DNA of 8,517 bases from JBDTNL01 sp039933785 (GTDB taxonomy: Bacteria; Acidobacteriota; Thermoanaerobaculia; Multivoradales; JAGPDF01). Below, piece by piece: positions 1-6,529 of the stretch. The DNA lies in assembly GCA_039933785.1 (NCBI GenBank), contig JBDTNL010000113.1, forward strand, positions 1 to 8,517, in the 5' to 3' direction. Made by a program: the position numbers and the translations under genes. The notes under the pieces are model-generated. The model did no database searches and had not been told where the DNA came from. It was given only the letters and a program-made list of their open reading frames with translations. Every line of letters starts with the position of its first letter. Positions within the stretch are counted from its first letter, which is position 1.

Positions 1-243
1 GGCAAGACGCAGTTCATCAAGCCCTGGATGATCGACCGCGCCGCCGATCACTACGCGATCGATCTGACGCGAGCGCGCACGTTGCTCGATTGGGAGCCGA
101 CGCGCTCGCTACGGGCGACGCTCCCGAAGATGGTCGCCGCACTGAAGGTCGACCCGCTCGGCTGGTACAAAGAGAACAAGCTCGAGCCATCGTCGAAGGC
201 GAACGGTCGCGCAGCTCCATCACCTACGAAGGCAGGCGCATGA
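1..243 (+). CDS. NAD-dependent epimerase/dehydratase, C-terminal fragment
   Basis: Reading frame 1 is open from the first base to a TGA at 241-243, giving 80 residues of a protein that starts upstream of the window. The piece reads like the end of an extended short-chain dehydrogenase (NAD-dependent sugar epimerase/dehydratase). It has a 'DLTRARTLLDWEPTRSLR' segment, the usual place where these proteins carry a 'ARxxLGWxPxxxL' helix-turn before their last helix, followed by 'GWYKENKL'. The NAD-binding Rossmann fold and the catalytic Tyr-Lys lie outside the window, so substrate and activity cannot be judged. The last 20 or so residues are Ala/Ser/Lys-rich and look like a disordered tail. The stop overlaps the start of the next gene (ATGA at 240-243), so the two are probably co-translated. 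The family call is fairly sure; the specific function is unknown. Confidence 0.75.
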   Translation, partial: GKTQFIKPWMIDRAADHYAIDLTRARTLLDWEPTRSLRATLPKMVAALKVDPLGWYKENKLEPSSKANGRAAPSPTKAGA

Positions 244-1658
244 ATCACGAGCATGGCGGACACGGCGCCGAGCACGCCGGTCACTCTCCGACGGCGACCG
301 AGCCCGCCGCCGCGGACGGAATGATGGCGCACGACGGCATGGCGCCGGCGCCGATGAGCCATGGGCAGGGCATCGCGTGGCCGCACTTCGCCAACATGTT
401 TCTCGGACTGTGGCTCATCACCGGGGTCTTCGCGCTCGACTATCGCAGCTCCGCGCTCGTGGTGAGCGACGTAGTGAGTGGGGCGGCTGTCGTCGCCCTC
501 GCCATGCTCTCGTTTTCGCAGCGGCCGCTCGTGCGATTCTGGGCGCCCTGGGCAAACTCGTTCGTCGGTCTCTGGCTGCTGTTCGCACCTCTCGTCTTCT
601 GGGCGCCGACAGCCGCTGCCTATTCGAATGACACTCTGGTCGGCGCGTTGGTGGTCGCCTTCGCCATCCTCGCCCCCGGCATGCCCATGGCCCGTGGAAT
701 GTCCATGGTCGAGGGCCCGGATCTGCCGCCGGGCTGGTCCTACAACCCATCGAGCTGGACGCAGCGGGCACCGATCATCGCGCTCGCGCTCGTCGGGTTC
801 TTCCTGTCCCGGCAGATGGCCGCATTCGAGCTGCAGCACATCGCTTCGCTCAACGACCCATTCTTCGGCCTCGGGACGCAGCGTGTGTTGACCTCGGACG
901 TCTCGCGCGCCTTCCCGATCCCGGATGCCGGCTTGGGAGCGTTCGCCTACATGATCGAGTTCCTCATGGGCTTCATGGGCGACAAGGCTCGCTGGCGGAC
1001 GATGCCGTGGATGGTCACCTTCTTCGGCATCCTCGTCGTGCCGCTCGGTGTCGTCAGCATCGCGCTCATCATCCTCCAGCCACTCGCCGTCGGTGCGTGG
1101 TGCACCTATTGCCTGATCGCCGCCGTGGCGATGGTGGCGATGATCGCGCTCACGCTCGACGAGGTCGTCGCCATGTGCCAGTTCCTGGCCCAGGCACGGA
1201 GCGAGGGGCAACCGTTCTGGCGCACGTTCTGGCTGGGCGGGACGCTGCGCGACCTGCCGGTGGTCACTCCCGTCCATCCTGACGTGGTCCGTCCGATCGC
1301 CATGGTCTGGGGGGTGGGTCTGCCCTGGAACCTTCTGGTGAGTGTCGGGCTCGGGATCTGGCTCATGTTTGCACCGGCTTCGTTGGGCATCGCCGGCACG
1401 GCCGCGCACAGTGACCATCTGCTAGGCGCCCTCATCGTCACTTTCGCCGTGATGGCGCTGGCCGATGTCGGACGTTCTCTGCGCCTGGTCAACGTGCTCT
1501 TTGGCGCCCTGGTGATCGCCGGCCCGTGGCTGCTGACGGGCGCGACTACCAGTTCGCACTCGAGCGACGCGATCGCTGGGGCGTTAGTCATCCTGCTCAG
1601 CCTGCGCCGGGGCCCGATCGGCGAGCGTTACGGCAGTTGGGAGCGATTCATCCGATGA
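240..1658 (+). CDS. SPW repeat / vitamin K epoxide reductase (VKOR) family membrane protein
   Basis: A 472-residue polytopic membrane protein. I chose ATG 240 because it overlaps the preceding stop (ATGA) and gives a sensible N-terminus; the upstream in-frame extension to 90 only overlaps the epimerase gene. Residues 1-45 are soluble and His/Met-rich (MNHEHGGHGAEHAGH and later MMAHDGM), which looks suited to metal binding. Residues about 48-145 contain SPW-type membrane repeats (GLWLITGVFAL, then PWANSFVGLWLLFAPLVFWAP). The VKOR-like domain covers about 175-320, with 'FPIPDAGLGAFAY' and the redox motif WCTYC (Cys288, Cys291). A second SPW region (PWNLL...GIWLMFAP) fills 360-460. VKOR proteins pass electrons between quinone and thiols and support disulfide formation in the envelope. 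The loop cysteines usual in VKOR are not visible here: the only other Cys is 313, and T213 lies about where one is expected. A redox role is therefore inferred, not shown. The stop overlaps the next start. Confidence 0.88.
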   Translation: MNHEHGGHGAEHAGHSPTATEPAAADGMMAHDGMAPAPMSHGQGIAWPHFANMFLGLWLITGVFALDYRSSALVVSDVVSGAAVVALAMLSFSQRPLVRFWAPWANSFVGLWLLFAPLVFWAPTAAAYSNDTLVGALVVAFAILAPGMPMARGMSMVEGPDLPPGWSYNPSSWTQRAPIIALALVGFFLSRQMAAFELQHIASLNDPFFGLGTQRVLTSDVSRAFPIPDAGLGAFAYMIEFLMGFMGDKARWRTMPWMVTFFGILVVPLGVVSIALIILQPLAVGAWCTYCLIAAVAMVAMIALTLDEVVAMCQFLAQARSEGQPFWRTFWLGGTLRDLPVVTPVHPDVVRPIAMVWGVGLPWNLLVSVGLGIWLMFAPASLGIAGTAAHSDHLLGALIVTFAVMALADVGRSLRLVNVLFGALVIAGPWLLTGATTSSHSSDAIAGALVILLSLRRGPIGERYGSWERFIR

Positions 1659-2248
1659 GCGCCGACACGCTGGCCACGGCGGACACCCTGCGCGGAAAGC
1701 CCAGTGTCCCGATGGTCGGCCTCCTCCTCGTGGAGATCATCCTCGGGTATGAGTGGCTGATGTCCGGCCTGGTCAAGATCGCGCGCGGCGATTTCGCGTC
1801 CGGTCTCGGCGCTGCGGTACTCGAGAAATTACCCCAGACTGCTGGCTGGTACGGCCGGTTTCTCCAGAGTGCCGTCGTTCCCAATGCGACGGCGTTCGGC
1901 TATGCCATCGAGATCGCGGAGTTTCTCGCCGGCGCGGTGCTGATCGTCGGGCCCCTCATCGGGCTTTTCACGTGGCACCGCGTTTCGGATCGGCTGCGTC
2001 GCGCCGTGCTGTTCTTTACGGTCGTCGCGGCGATCGGTGCCGCCTTTCTGGCCATCAATCTCCATCTGTTCAACGCCGCCAGTCACCCGTGGTTGATGCC
2101 GGAGGGCAGCTTCGACGAAGGCGTCGATCTCGACAGCGTCCTTCCGGCGATTCAGCTCGTGATTGCATCGATCAGCATCATTCTCTTCCGGCGCCTCGGC
2201 CGTGAAAGACGCGGAAGTCCCCACGCTGGCTTGGAAACTTCAAGATGA
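1655..2248 (+). CDS. DoxX-like integral membrane protein
   Basis: A 197-residue protein. The ATG at 1655 overlaps the upstream TGA (ATGA), which favours it over the longer in-frame ORF from 1526 that would run deep into the VKOR gene. Four hydrophobic segments are visible: about residues 20-40 (GLLLVEIILGYEWLMSGLVKI), 70-100 (AFGYAIEIAEFLAGAVLIVGP), 113-135 (AVLFFTVVAAIGAAFLAINLHLF) and 165-183. The 'GYEWLMSGLVKI' first helix and four-helix layout match the DoxX / thiosulfate:quinone oxidoreductase small-subunit type (DoxD-like). In that superfamily members sit in the membrane and are linked to quinone-coupled sulfur or thiol oxidation or to redox-stress complexes. Next to a VKOR protein this suggests a shared thiol/quinone redox task, which is inference. 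The tail after about residue 185 is Arg/Gly-rich and presumably cytoplasmic. Confidence 0.75.
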   Translation: MSADTLATADTLRGKPSVPMVGLLLVEIILGYEWLMSGLVKIARGDFASGLGAAVLEKLPQTAGWYGRFLQSAVVPNATAFGYAIEIAEFLAGAVLIVGPLIGLFTWHRVSDRLRRAVLFFTVVAAIGAAFLAINLHLFNAASHPWLMPEGSFDEGVDLDSVLPAIQLVIASISIILFRRLGRERRGSPHAGLETSR

Positions 2249-2325
2249 CCTGTGTAAATGCCGAGGCTCATCGCCACCAGGAGGCGCCGCACAGGGGCGC
2301 TCTCCAATCGCACCGCAGCCTATAA

Positions 2326-2331
2326 AAGGAG
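2326..2331 (+). promoter_or_regulatory. Shine-Dalgarno site for the 51-residue gene
   Basis: AAGGAG lies six bases before the ATG at 2338. It is a near-perfect ribosome binding site in a short intergenic gap and is the main reason for accepting the very small downstream ORF as a gene. Confidence 0.7.
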
Positions 2332-2337
2332 ATCACC

Positions 2338-2493
2338 ATGCGCGATCATGCCGGCCACACTCCAGGAATGCCCGAGAAGCCCGCCACGGCCAGCGAGAAG
2401 AAGCCCACGAAGCCTCCCGCGACGCCCGACCCGCACGCGGGCCACGACATGGGGAAGCCGGGCATACCACCGAAGGGTGCCGAGAAGAAATAG
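2338..2493 (+). CDS. Small His/Met/Lys/Pro-rich hypothetical protein (51 aa)
   Basis: An ORF of 51 codons plus TAG, preceded by AAGGAG at ideal spacing. The product starts MRDHAGHTPGMPEK, has a Lys/Pro/Thr-rich middle, and carries HAGHDMGKPG near residues 33-42. There is no signal peptide or membrane segment, and the composition suggests an extended, disordered polypeptide. The two HAGH elements with nearby Met resemble the short His/Met clusters common in copper- or silver-handling proteins, and echo the N-terminus of the SPW-VKOR gene and the GHGGH repeat of the next gene. I do not recognise a named family. Position within a same-strand block argues that it is real; a metal-related role is inferred from composition only. 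Confidence 0.65.
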   Translation: MRDHAGHTPGMPEKPATASEKKPTKPPATPDPHAGHDMGKPGIPPKGAEKK

Positions 2494-2593
2494 CCGAATT
2501 CGCAGACGCCTTTGCCGCGCGAAGCATGAGGCCGAGACGGTTGATTGTGCGGGTCGGTGAAGGCGTACGGCGACACATGGAAGGACGGCAACC

Positions 2594-2800
2594 ATGCAAT
2601 GGCTCGTGACGAATTGGTTCTGGGTCTTGATCGGCGTCGTGTTCATGGCTATGCACCTGTTCGGCCACGGGGGTCACGGTGGCCATGGCGGTCACTCTGG
2701 CGCTAGCGACTCTGATCGGCAGCGACCGGGGGAGGGTTCTGCGGGCGACCCACCGGTCCGCGTCTCGGACCGAAATGCGGCAGGGCGCCACCACCATTGA
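2594..2800 (+). CDS. DUF2933-like small membrane protein with Gly-His repeat
   Basis: A 68-residue protein. The start at 2594 follows AAGGA (2581-2585) with an 8-base spacer. Residues 1-23 (MQWLVTNWFWVLIGVVFMAMHLF) form a single hydrophobic helix with the N-terminal 'W..NWFW' pattern of DUF2933 proteins. Residues 24-34 are a GHGGHGGHGGH run, which could bind a transition metal. Residues 35-65 are charged and low in structure, and the protein ends in HHH. Similar small proteins are often found in metal-resistance or envelope-stress clusters, which fits the neighbours. Function is unknown. The Arg/Asp-rich tail after the His repeat is less typical and could reflect divergence or an old frameshift. 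Confidence 0.7.
   Translation: MQWLVTNWFWVLIGVVFMAMHLFGHGGHGGHGGHSGASDSDRQRPGEGSAGDPPVRVSDRNAAGRHHH
2663..2695 (+). repeat. In-gene GGH codon repeat
   Basis: Nine-base units of the form GGN-GGN-CAY are repeated in tandem and encode the GHGGHGGHGGH run of the DUF2933-like gene. Synonymous sites differ between units, so the repeat is kept at protein level and is not a fresh DNA duplication. Confidence 0.7.
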
Positions 2801-2813
2801 CTCTCAGGCTGTC

Positions 2814-2819
2814 AGGAGG
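2814..2819 (+). promoter_or_regulatory. Shine-Dalgarno site deciding the start at 2830
   Basis: AGGAGG ends ten bases before ATG 2830. It lies inside the longer ORF that begins at 2797, so it argues that translation starts at 2830 and not at 2797. Confidence 0.6.
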
Positions 2820-2829
2820 CAAACACGCG

Positions 2830-3099
2830 ATGCTGAACCTCAAAGTGATGAGTTGGTCCTTGGGCATCTTCGCCGCGATCAGCTTCGTGCTCTGCGTGGT
2901 CTACGGACTAATCGTGCCACCCAGTCTGCACATGGCCCAGACGCTGGAAGCGGTCTTACCCGCCTTCAAGTGGCTGACGTTGCCTGGATTCTTCCTCGGT
3001 TTGCTCGAGAGCTTTCTTTATGGGGCGTATGCAGGACTCGTCTTCGTACCGATTCACAACGCGCTCCTGCGCCGCTGGGGCCCGGCCCCCACGCGATAG
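2830..3099 (+). CDS. DUF5676-like two-helix membrane protein
   Basis: An 89-residue protein beginning MLNLKVMSWSLGIF. I preferred ATG 2830 to the in-frame ATG at 2797 because AGGAGG lies just upstream and the family-like N-terminus starts here. Two hydrophobic helices are seen at about residues 8-30 (SWSLGIFAAISFVLCVVYGLI) and 56-78. The second, 'LPGFFLGLLESFLYGAYAGLVF', followed by 'PIHNALLRRW', is the hallmark region of DUF5676 membrane proteins (GFxxGLxExFxYGAYxGLVFxPxxN). The family has no proven function and often neighbours DUF2933 and heavy-metal genes, as here. Family call good, role unknown. Confidence 0.78.
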   Translation: MLNLKVMSWSLGIFAAISFVLCVVYGLIVPPSLHMAQTLEAVLPAFKWLTLPGFFLGLLESFLYGAYAGLVFVPIHNALLRRWGPAPTR

Positions 3100-3130
3100 C
3101 TAACCGTAAAAGTCAGAAGGAGAAATTCCT

Positions 3131-3907
3131 ATGCATCATCCCCGGACGGCGAATTCCCGACTCGTTCTCATCGCAACGAGCGGCCTCGCTACACTGGTGC
3201 TGCTCGGCCTCGTCTTGGTGCCGCGGGAAGCATCCGCGCAGGCCTCTATGCCGCCTGCTGCAGCGGACGATGGCGCGATGGAAATCCCCCATCCTTTCTT
3301 CACGCACGAAGGCCTCCCGGAAGACTTCGGGACCTACAGCCTCCGCGTCGCCGGGCTCGCCGCGCGCGCCGACGGCAAGACCGAGGGCGACTTCGCCTTT
3401 CACCTCGAGATGAGCCTCACGAAGCGCATCGGCCTGCACATCCGCAACGACAGCGTTCGCAATTCGCCAAAAACAGAGGCGATGTTCCAATTCGCCGCGA
3501 TTACGAACAAGGAAGGAACGAGCGGCTTCGCACCCATCATCGAATTCGAGGTGCCCACCAAGGCGGGCGCCAGCCGGGTCAGCACGCTGGTCGGCTTCAC
3601 CACAAAGTTCACAGCCTCACGACTGGCATTCAATCAGGTCGTCCACTACGATCCCCGCGAAGACGCGGTGGATGCTAGCGCGGCCCTCGTTGTCAGGGCC
3701 ACGGATCGCGTCTTCCCCGTGGTCGAGATCCTCGCAGCGGGCGCGCGCGGCGCCCCAACCATCGTCAACATGCTCGTCGGCTTGAAGCTGCGCGTACGTC
3801 CATGGGTCGCGCTCGGCTTCGCCTTCGAGCTACCGCTCAGCAACGCCAAGGACTTCTCCTCACGTGGAGTCTTCGAACCAGAGCTCATGTGGGGGCAGCC
3901 GAGGTAG
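3131..3907 (+). CDS. Exported protein of unknown function, possible outer-membrane beta-barrel
   Basis: A 258-residue protein with AAGGAG (3117-3122) eight bases before ATG 3131. Residues 1-38 look like a Sec signal peptide: basic start, hydrophobic core LVLIATSGLATLVLLGLVLV, then a cleavage-type ASAQA at 34-38. The mature part opens with 'IPHPFFTHEGLPEDFGTYSLRV' and then alternates polar and hydrophobic residues in short strands (for example DFAFHLEMSLTKRIGLHIRND and FELPLSN), as in a small beta-barrel or beta-sandwich. No cysteines or catalytic motifs stand out. It resembles uncharacterised proteins that accompany metal-related envelope genes, but I cannot name a family with certainty. It is well expressed by appearance (strong ribosome site) and probably periplasmic or outer-membrane. 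Confidence 0.65.
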   Translation: MHHPRTANSRLVLIATSGLATLVLLGLVLVPREASAQASMPPAAADDGAMEIPHPFFTHEGLPEDFGTYSLRVAGLAARADGKTEGDFAFHLEMSLTKRIGLHIRNDSVRNSPKTEAMFQFAAITNKEGTSGFAPIIEFEVPTKAGASRVSTLVGFTTKFTASRLAFNQVVHYDPREDAVDASAALVVRATDRVFPVVEILAAGARGAPTIVNMLVGLKLRVRPWVALGFAFELPLSNAKDFSSRGVFEPELMWGQPR

Positions 3908-4203
3908 CAATGTTCGAAGGGCAGACCGAATTCTTCAGGCGGAGATCAAGGAGCGTTGCGGATGGTAAGCACACCGACCGTAGAACCGCGTTGCTGCACG
4001 CGTTCGACCCGGCGACCGGGGCGCTCGTCGGCGACAGCGGGCTCGTCCAAGTGCACCCCCTGCCGAATGCCAGACATCACCAGCATATTCATGCCGCGGA
4101 GCGCGGCGTGTCACCAAGGTGACCCAGCTCGGCTAAGGCGACAGTGGAAGCTATCAAGGACTTCTTCGGGGCGTCGGTGGTTTTAGTCTGAAAGGAGATC
4201 GTT
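3908..4203 (+). other. Gene-poor stretch, possibly decayed coding sequence
   Basis: No convincing complete gene was found in these 296 bases. One frame from ATG 3910 gives 70 residues up to a TGA at 4120-4122 (including LLHAFDPATGALVGDSGLVQ and a His-rich HHQHIH). It then continues in the same frame as AKATVEAIKDFFGASVV to a TGA at 4189-4191 that overlaps the next ribosome site. There is no good Shine-Dalgarno before 3910. This could be a broken gene with an internal stop or chance open frames in high-GC DNA; I could not tell. No terminator hairpin with a T-run was noticed. Confidence 0.3.
4191..4197 (+). promoter_or_regulatory. Shine-Dalgarno site for the 57-residue gene
   Basis: AAAGGAG is six bases before ATG 4204, an ideal arrangement. 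It supports the small ORF over the competing longer frames that cross it. Confidence 0.7.
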
Positions 4204-4377
4204 ATGGGTTGGCAAACGGCGGACTGGTTCTTCCTATTGATCTTCGCTCTCCTCATCGCGGCGGTCGGTTTCGGCTACTACCGACGGCGGGGGCGTGTTG
4301 GTCTTCTTGGCGCTGGCGGTCAACGACCCAAGAGCGCCGACAAGAACGGTCGATCTGGGCCGAAGATCAATATTTGA
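4204..4377 (+). CDS. Small single-pass membrane protein (57 aa)
   Basis: An ORF of 57 codons plus TGA with an ideal AAAGGAG site. The product begins MGWQTADWFFLLIFALLIAA and continues VGFGYY, giving one transmembrane helix at about residues 8-26. It is followed at once by RRRGR (positive-inside rule: N-terminus out, tail in the cytoplasm) and a Lys/Gly/Arg-rich tail ending PKINI. I do not recognise a family. It lies 61 bases before the kinase-hydrolase gene on the same strand, so it may be a small membrane partner of that protein, but this rests on position only. Confidence 0.6.
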   Translation: MGWQTADWFFLLIFALLIAAVGFGYYRRRGRVGLLGAGGQRPKSADKNGRSGPKINI

Positions 4378-4438
4378 TCTACCTGTTCGGCCGAGGCGCG
4401 GGGAGCGACCCAACCATGCGCGAGATGCAGGCCGTTGG

Positions 4439-6529
4439 ATGACGCACAAAACCACCGGACCGCGAGTGAACAGCTCGTTGCGCAGCCTGTTGCGGCTGAT
4501 CAGCATCTCGTGGGTGCTGTTGCTGGAGTATCGAATACTGCGCCGATTTGCTCGCGGTAAGGCAAGCGACGGAGCGCCGGAGAGATTCGCGGAGCGATTG
4601 GTTGGCCTTGGGCCGGCATTCGTCAAGCTGGGGCAAATCCTGAGTACCCGACCCGACGTGCTTCCGGACGCCTATGTCGATGCTCTCTCCGCCCTCCAGG
4701 AGCATGGGGCAGAGGTCTCTGTCGAGCAGATACGTCTCACCATCGAGGGCGAACTGGGCGAGCCTGTCGAGGCGCTATTTGCTACCTTCGACCCGGTCCC
4801 AGTCGCCGCGGCCTCTCTCGCGCAGGTTCATGCCGCAACACTGTCGGACGGGACCGCAGTCGCCGTCAAGGTTCAGCGGCCCGACGTCGAGCGCCTGTTG
4901 CATCGCGATCTGGACACGATGGAATCAGGCCTACGATGGCTGTACCGCCTGATCCCGCGACGTATGCACCGCACCAACCTGCTCGACTTCTTCGCGGAGT
5001 TCCGACGGTACACGCTGCAGGAGCTGGACTTCTCGCAGGAAGGGCGCATCATTGACCGCTTTCGCGAGAACTTCGCGCGCCGCGCTGACGTCAAGTTCCC
5101 CTCAGTCCACTGGGGCGAAACGAGCCGGCGTGTGCTCACCATGGATTGGGTGGAGGGCATGCGCCTCCGCGATGCCGCCAGTTCGCTCGGTGAGGACGAA
5201 CGGCAGCGGCTGGTCGTGCTTCTGGTCGACGTCATGCTGCAGATGTTTGTCTCGGATGGACTTTTTCATGCCGATCTGCATCCGGGAAACATCTTCTTTC
5301 ACCGCGACGGCACGTTTACGCTGCTCGATTTCGGTATGTGGGGTGAACTCACAGCACCGCAACGTGACCGATTCATCCTCTACTGGTTCGCGGTGGTTCA
5401 ACGCCAGACCCGCCGGGCGTTCCACCACTTCAAGGCCCAGACGCGCATGTTGCCGGGGGCAAACGAGGCGGCATTCTATGCATGCTTCGCGGCGCTCGCG
5501 GAGAAGTTCTATGCCTCTCGGCTGAGCGAGATGAGTTTCACGAAGGTCTACCTCGAGATGATGACGGCAGGGTACAAGTTTGGGTTCGTGTTTCCCAACG
5601 AGCTGATGTTGCATGCCAAAGCTCTCACGACGGCCGAAGCATTGATCTTCGCGCTCGCCCCCGAGGCCCGCTTCGAGGAACTCTCTCGGCCGTTCATTGC
5701 CCGCGAATACGCGGCACGCACGGCGTCGCTCGGGCTTCTCAAACGGCGCATATCGCAACTTGCCCCCGAGCTCCTTCTCCTCGGCGAGTTTTTGCCGCCC
5801 GCCGCCGTGGACGAGACCTGGAACTGGGATGCCACCGGTGAGGTTTTCAAGGAGTTGCGCGAACGGTTCGAAGGGGTGCTCCAGAACTCCCTGGAACGAG
5901 GCGGACTATGGAAGACGCTCCTCGAACCGCACGCGCACGCGGTCTTGAAGGGAGCCCAGCTCGGCGTGCCAGTCGGCGATGTCTTAAAGCAGGTGTGGAA
6001 CCGCTACTACGAGCTGGAGCCGTCAATCGCGATCCAGCCGAATCTGGGCGCTGTCTTCACCACCCATCTGGCCGGCGCCACGCTCGCCATGCATGAGGTT
6101 CTGCTCCGGCACGGAATCCCGGCGGCCGACTCGTACCGGTTGATTTACGACATCGGCTGGAGGATCTATGTTCAGATGGGGGAAGTACCGCTGACTGTCG
6201 CGAGCGCGTTTACGCGCGATCCAGGAAAGCGTCTCAAGCTGGCCACGGACATCTTTCGCGCCTTTCCATTCAGCGCGCCGAGCTATGGGTGGCGCGATGT
6301 CCCCTGCGCCGACGGCGCGATAGCCTTCGATTGCACAAAGTGCCCGGTCGCCGAGTTCTTTGGCGAGCACGACGCCTCTGAGGTTTGCGTCCAGACGTTT
6401 TGCCGGCTCGATTTTCCGCTAGCCGAGAAGTGGGGTGGACAGTTGAGGCGCAGCGGAACGATCGCTTCGGGAGCGCCAATGTGTGACTTTCACTGGACGC
6501 CGCGAGACCCGACCGAGCGGGCCGAATGA
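4439..6529 (+). CDS. ABC1/UbiB-family kinase fused to an ATC hydrolase-like domain
   Basis: A 696-residue protein. I chose ATG 4439; the in-frame ATG at 4295 would overlap the 57-residue gene and add a non-family sequence, and GTG 4466 is also possible. No strong ribosome site precedes 4439. The ABC1/UbiB atypical kinase has all its marks: KLGQ at 63-66, the Ala-rich nucleotide loop AAASLAQVH at 123-131, invariant Lys144 in VAVKVQRP, ELD at 195-197, catalytic HADLHPGN at 277-284 and metal-binding DFG at 297-299. UbiB/COQ8 proteins are ATPases or kinases supporting quinone and lipid metabolism at membranes. After a mostly helical linker, residues about 560-685 match the L-2-amino-thiazoline-4-carboxylic acid hydrolase family (PF14196 type): CTKCPVAEFF, then VCVQTFC, then MCDFHW, with cysteines at 623, 632, 635, 650, 655 and 682. 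Kinase call very sure, C-terminal domain call good, reaction unknown. The stop overlaps the next start (ATGA). Confidence 0.9.
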   Translation: MTHKTTGPRVNSSLRSLLRLISISWVLLLEYRILRRFARGKASDGAPERFAERLVGLGPAFVKLGQILSTRPDVLPDAYVDALSALQEHGAEVSVEQIRLTIEGELGEPVEALFATFDPVPVAAASLAQVHAATLSDGTAVAVKVQRPDVERLLHRDLDTMESGLRWLYRLIPRRMHRTNLLDFFAEFRRYTLQELDFSQEGRIIDRFRENFARRADVKFPSVHWGETSRRVLTMDWVEGMRLRDAASSLGEDERQRLVVLLVDVMLQMFVSDGLFHADLHPGNIFFHRDGTFTLLDFGMWGELTAPQRDRFILYWFAVVQRQTRRAFHHFKAQTRMLPGANEAAFYACFAALAEKFYASRLSEMSFTKVYLEMMTAGYKFGFVFPNELMLHAKALTTAEALIFALAPEARFEELSRPFIAREYAARTASLGLLKRRISQLAPELLLLGEFLPPAAVDETWNWDATGEVFKELRERFEGVLQNSLERGGLWKTLLEPHAHAVLKGAQLGVPVGDVLKQVWNRYYELEPSIAIQPNLGAVFTTHLAGATLAMHEVLLRHGIPAADSYRLIYDIGWRIYVQMGEVPLTVASAFTRDPGKRLKLATDIFRAFPFSAPSYGWRDVPCADGAIAFDCTKCPVAEFFGEHDASEVCVQTFCRLDFPLAEKWGGQLRRSGTIASGAPMCDFHWTPRDPTERAE

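Noticed and set aside
51..1418. A 455-codon open frame on the minus strand
   Set aside because: It lies opposite the SPW-VKOR gene and gives a highly charged His/Arg/Asp/Glu-rich product without domains, as expected for the antisense of a GC-rich membrane gene.
1526..2248. A longer version of the DoxX-like gene starting at 1526
   Set aside because: The extra 43 residues overlap the VKOR gene by 130 bases and are Arg/Pro-rich; ATG 1655 with the ATGA overlap fits better.
2284..2300. Possible terminator hairpin after the DoxX-like gene
   Set aside because: Only about five stem pairs (GCGCC/GGCGC) and no following T-run.
2163..2609. A 148-codon + strand frame across the small-gene region
   Set aside because: It starts inside the DoxX gene, has no ribosome site and an Arg/His-rich chance composition; two smaller frames there have ideal ribosome sites.
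5102..5758. A 218-codon minus-strand frame
   Set aside because: It is a shadow of the kinase domain, which carries intact catalytic motifs on the + strand.
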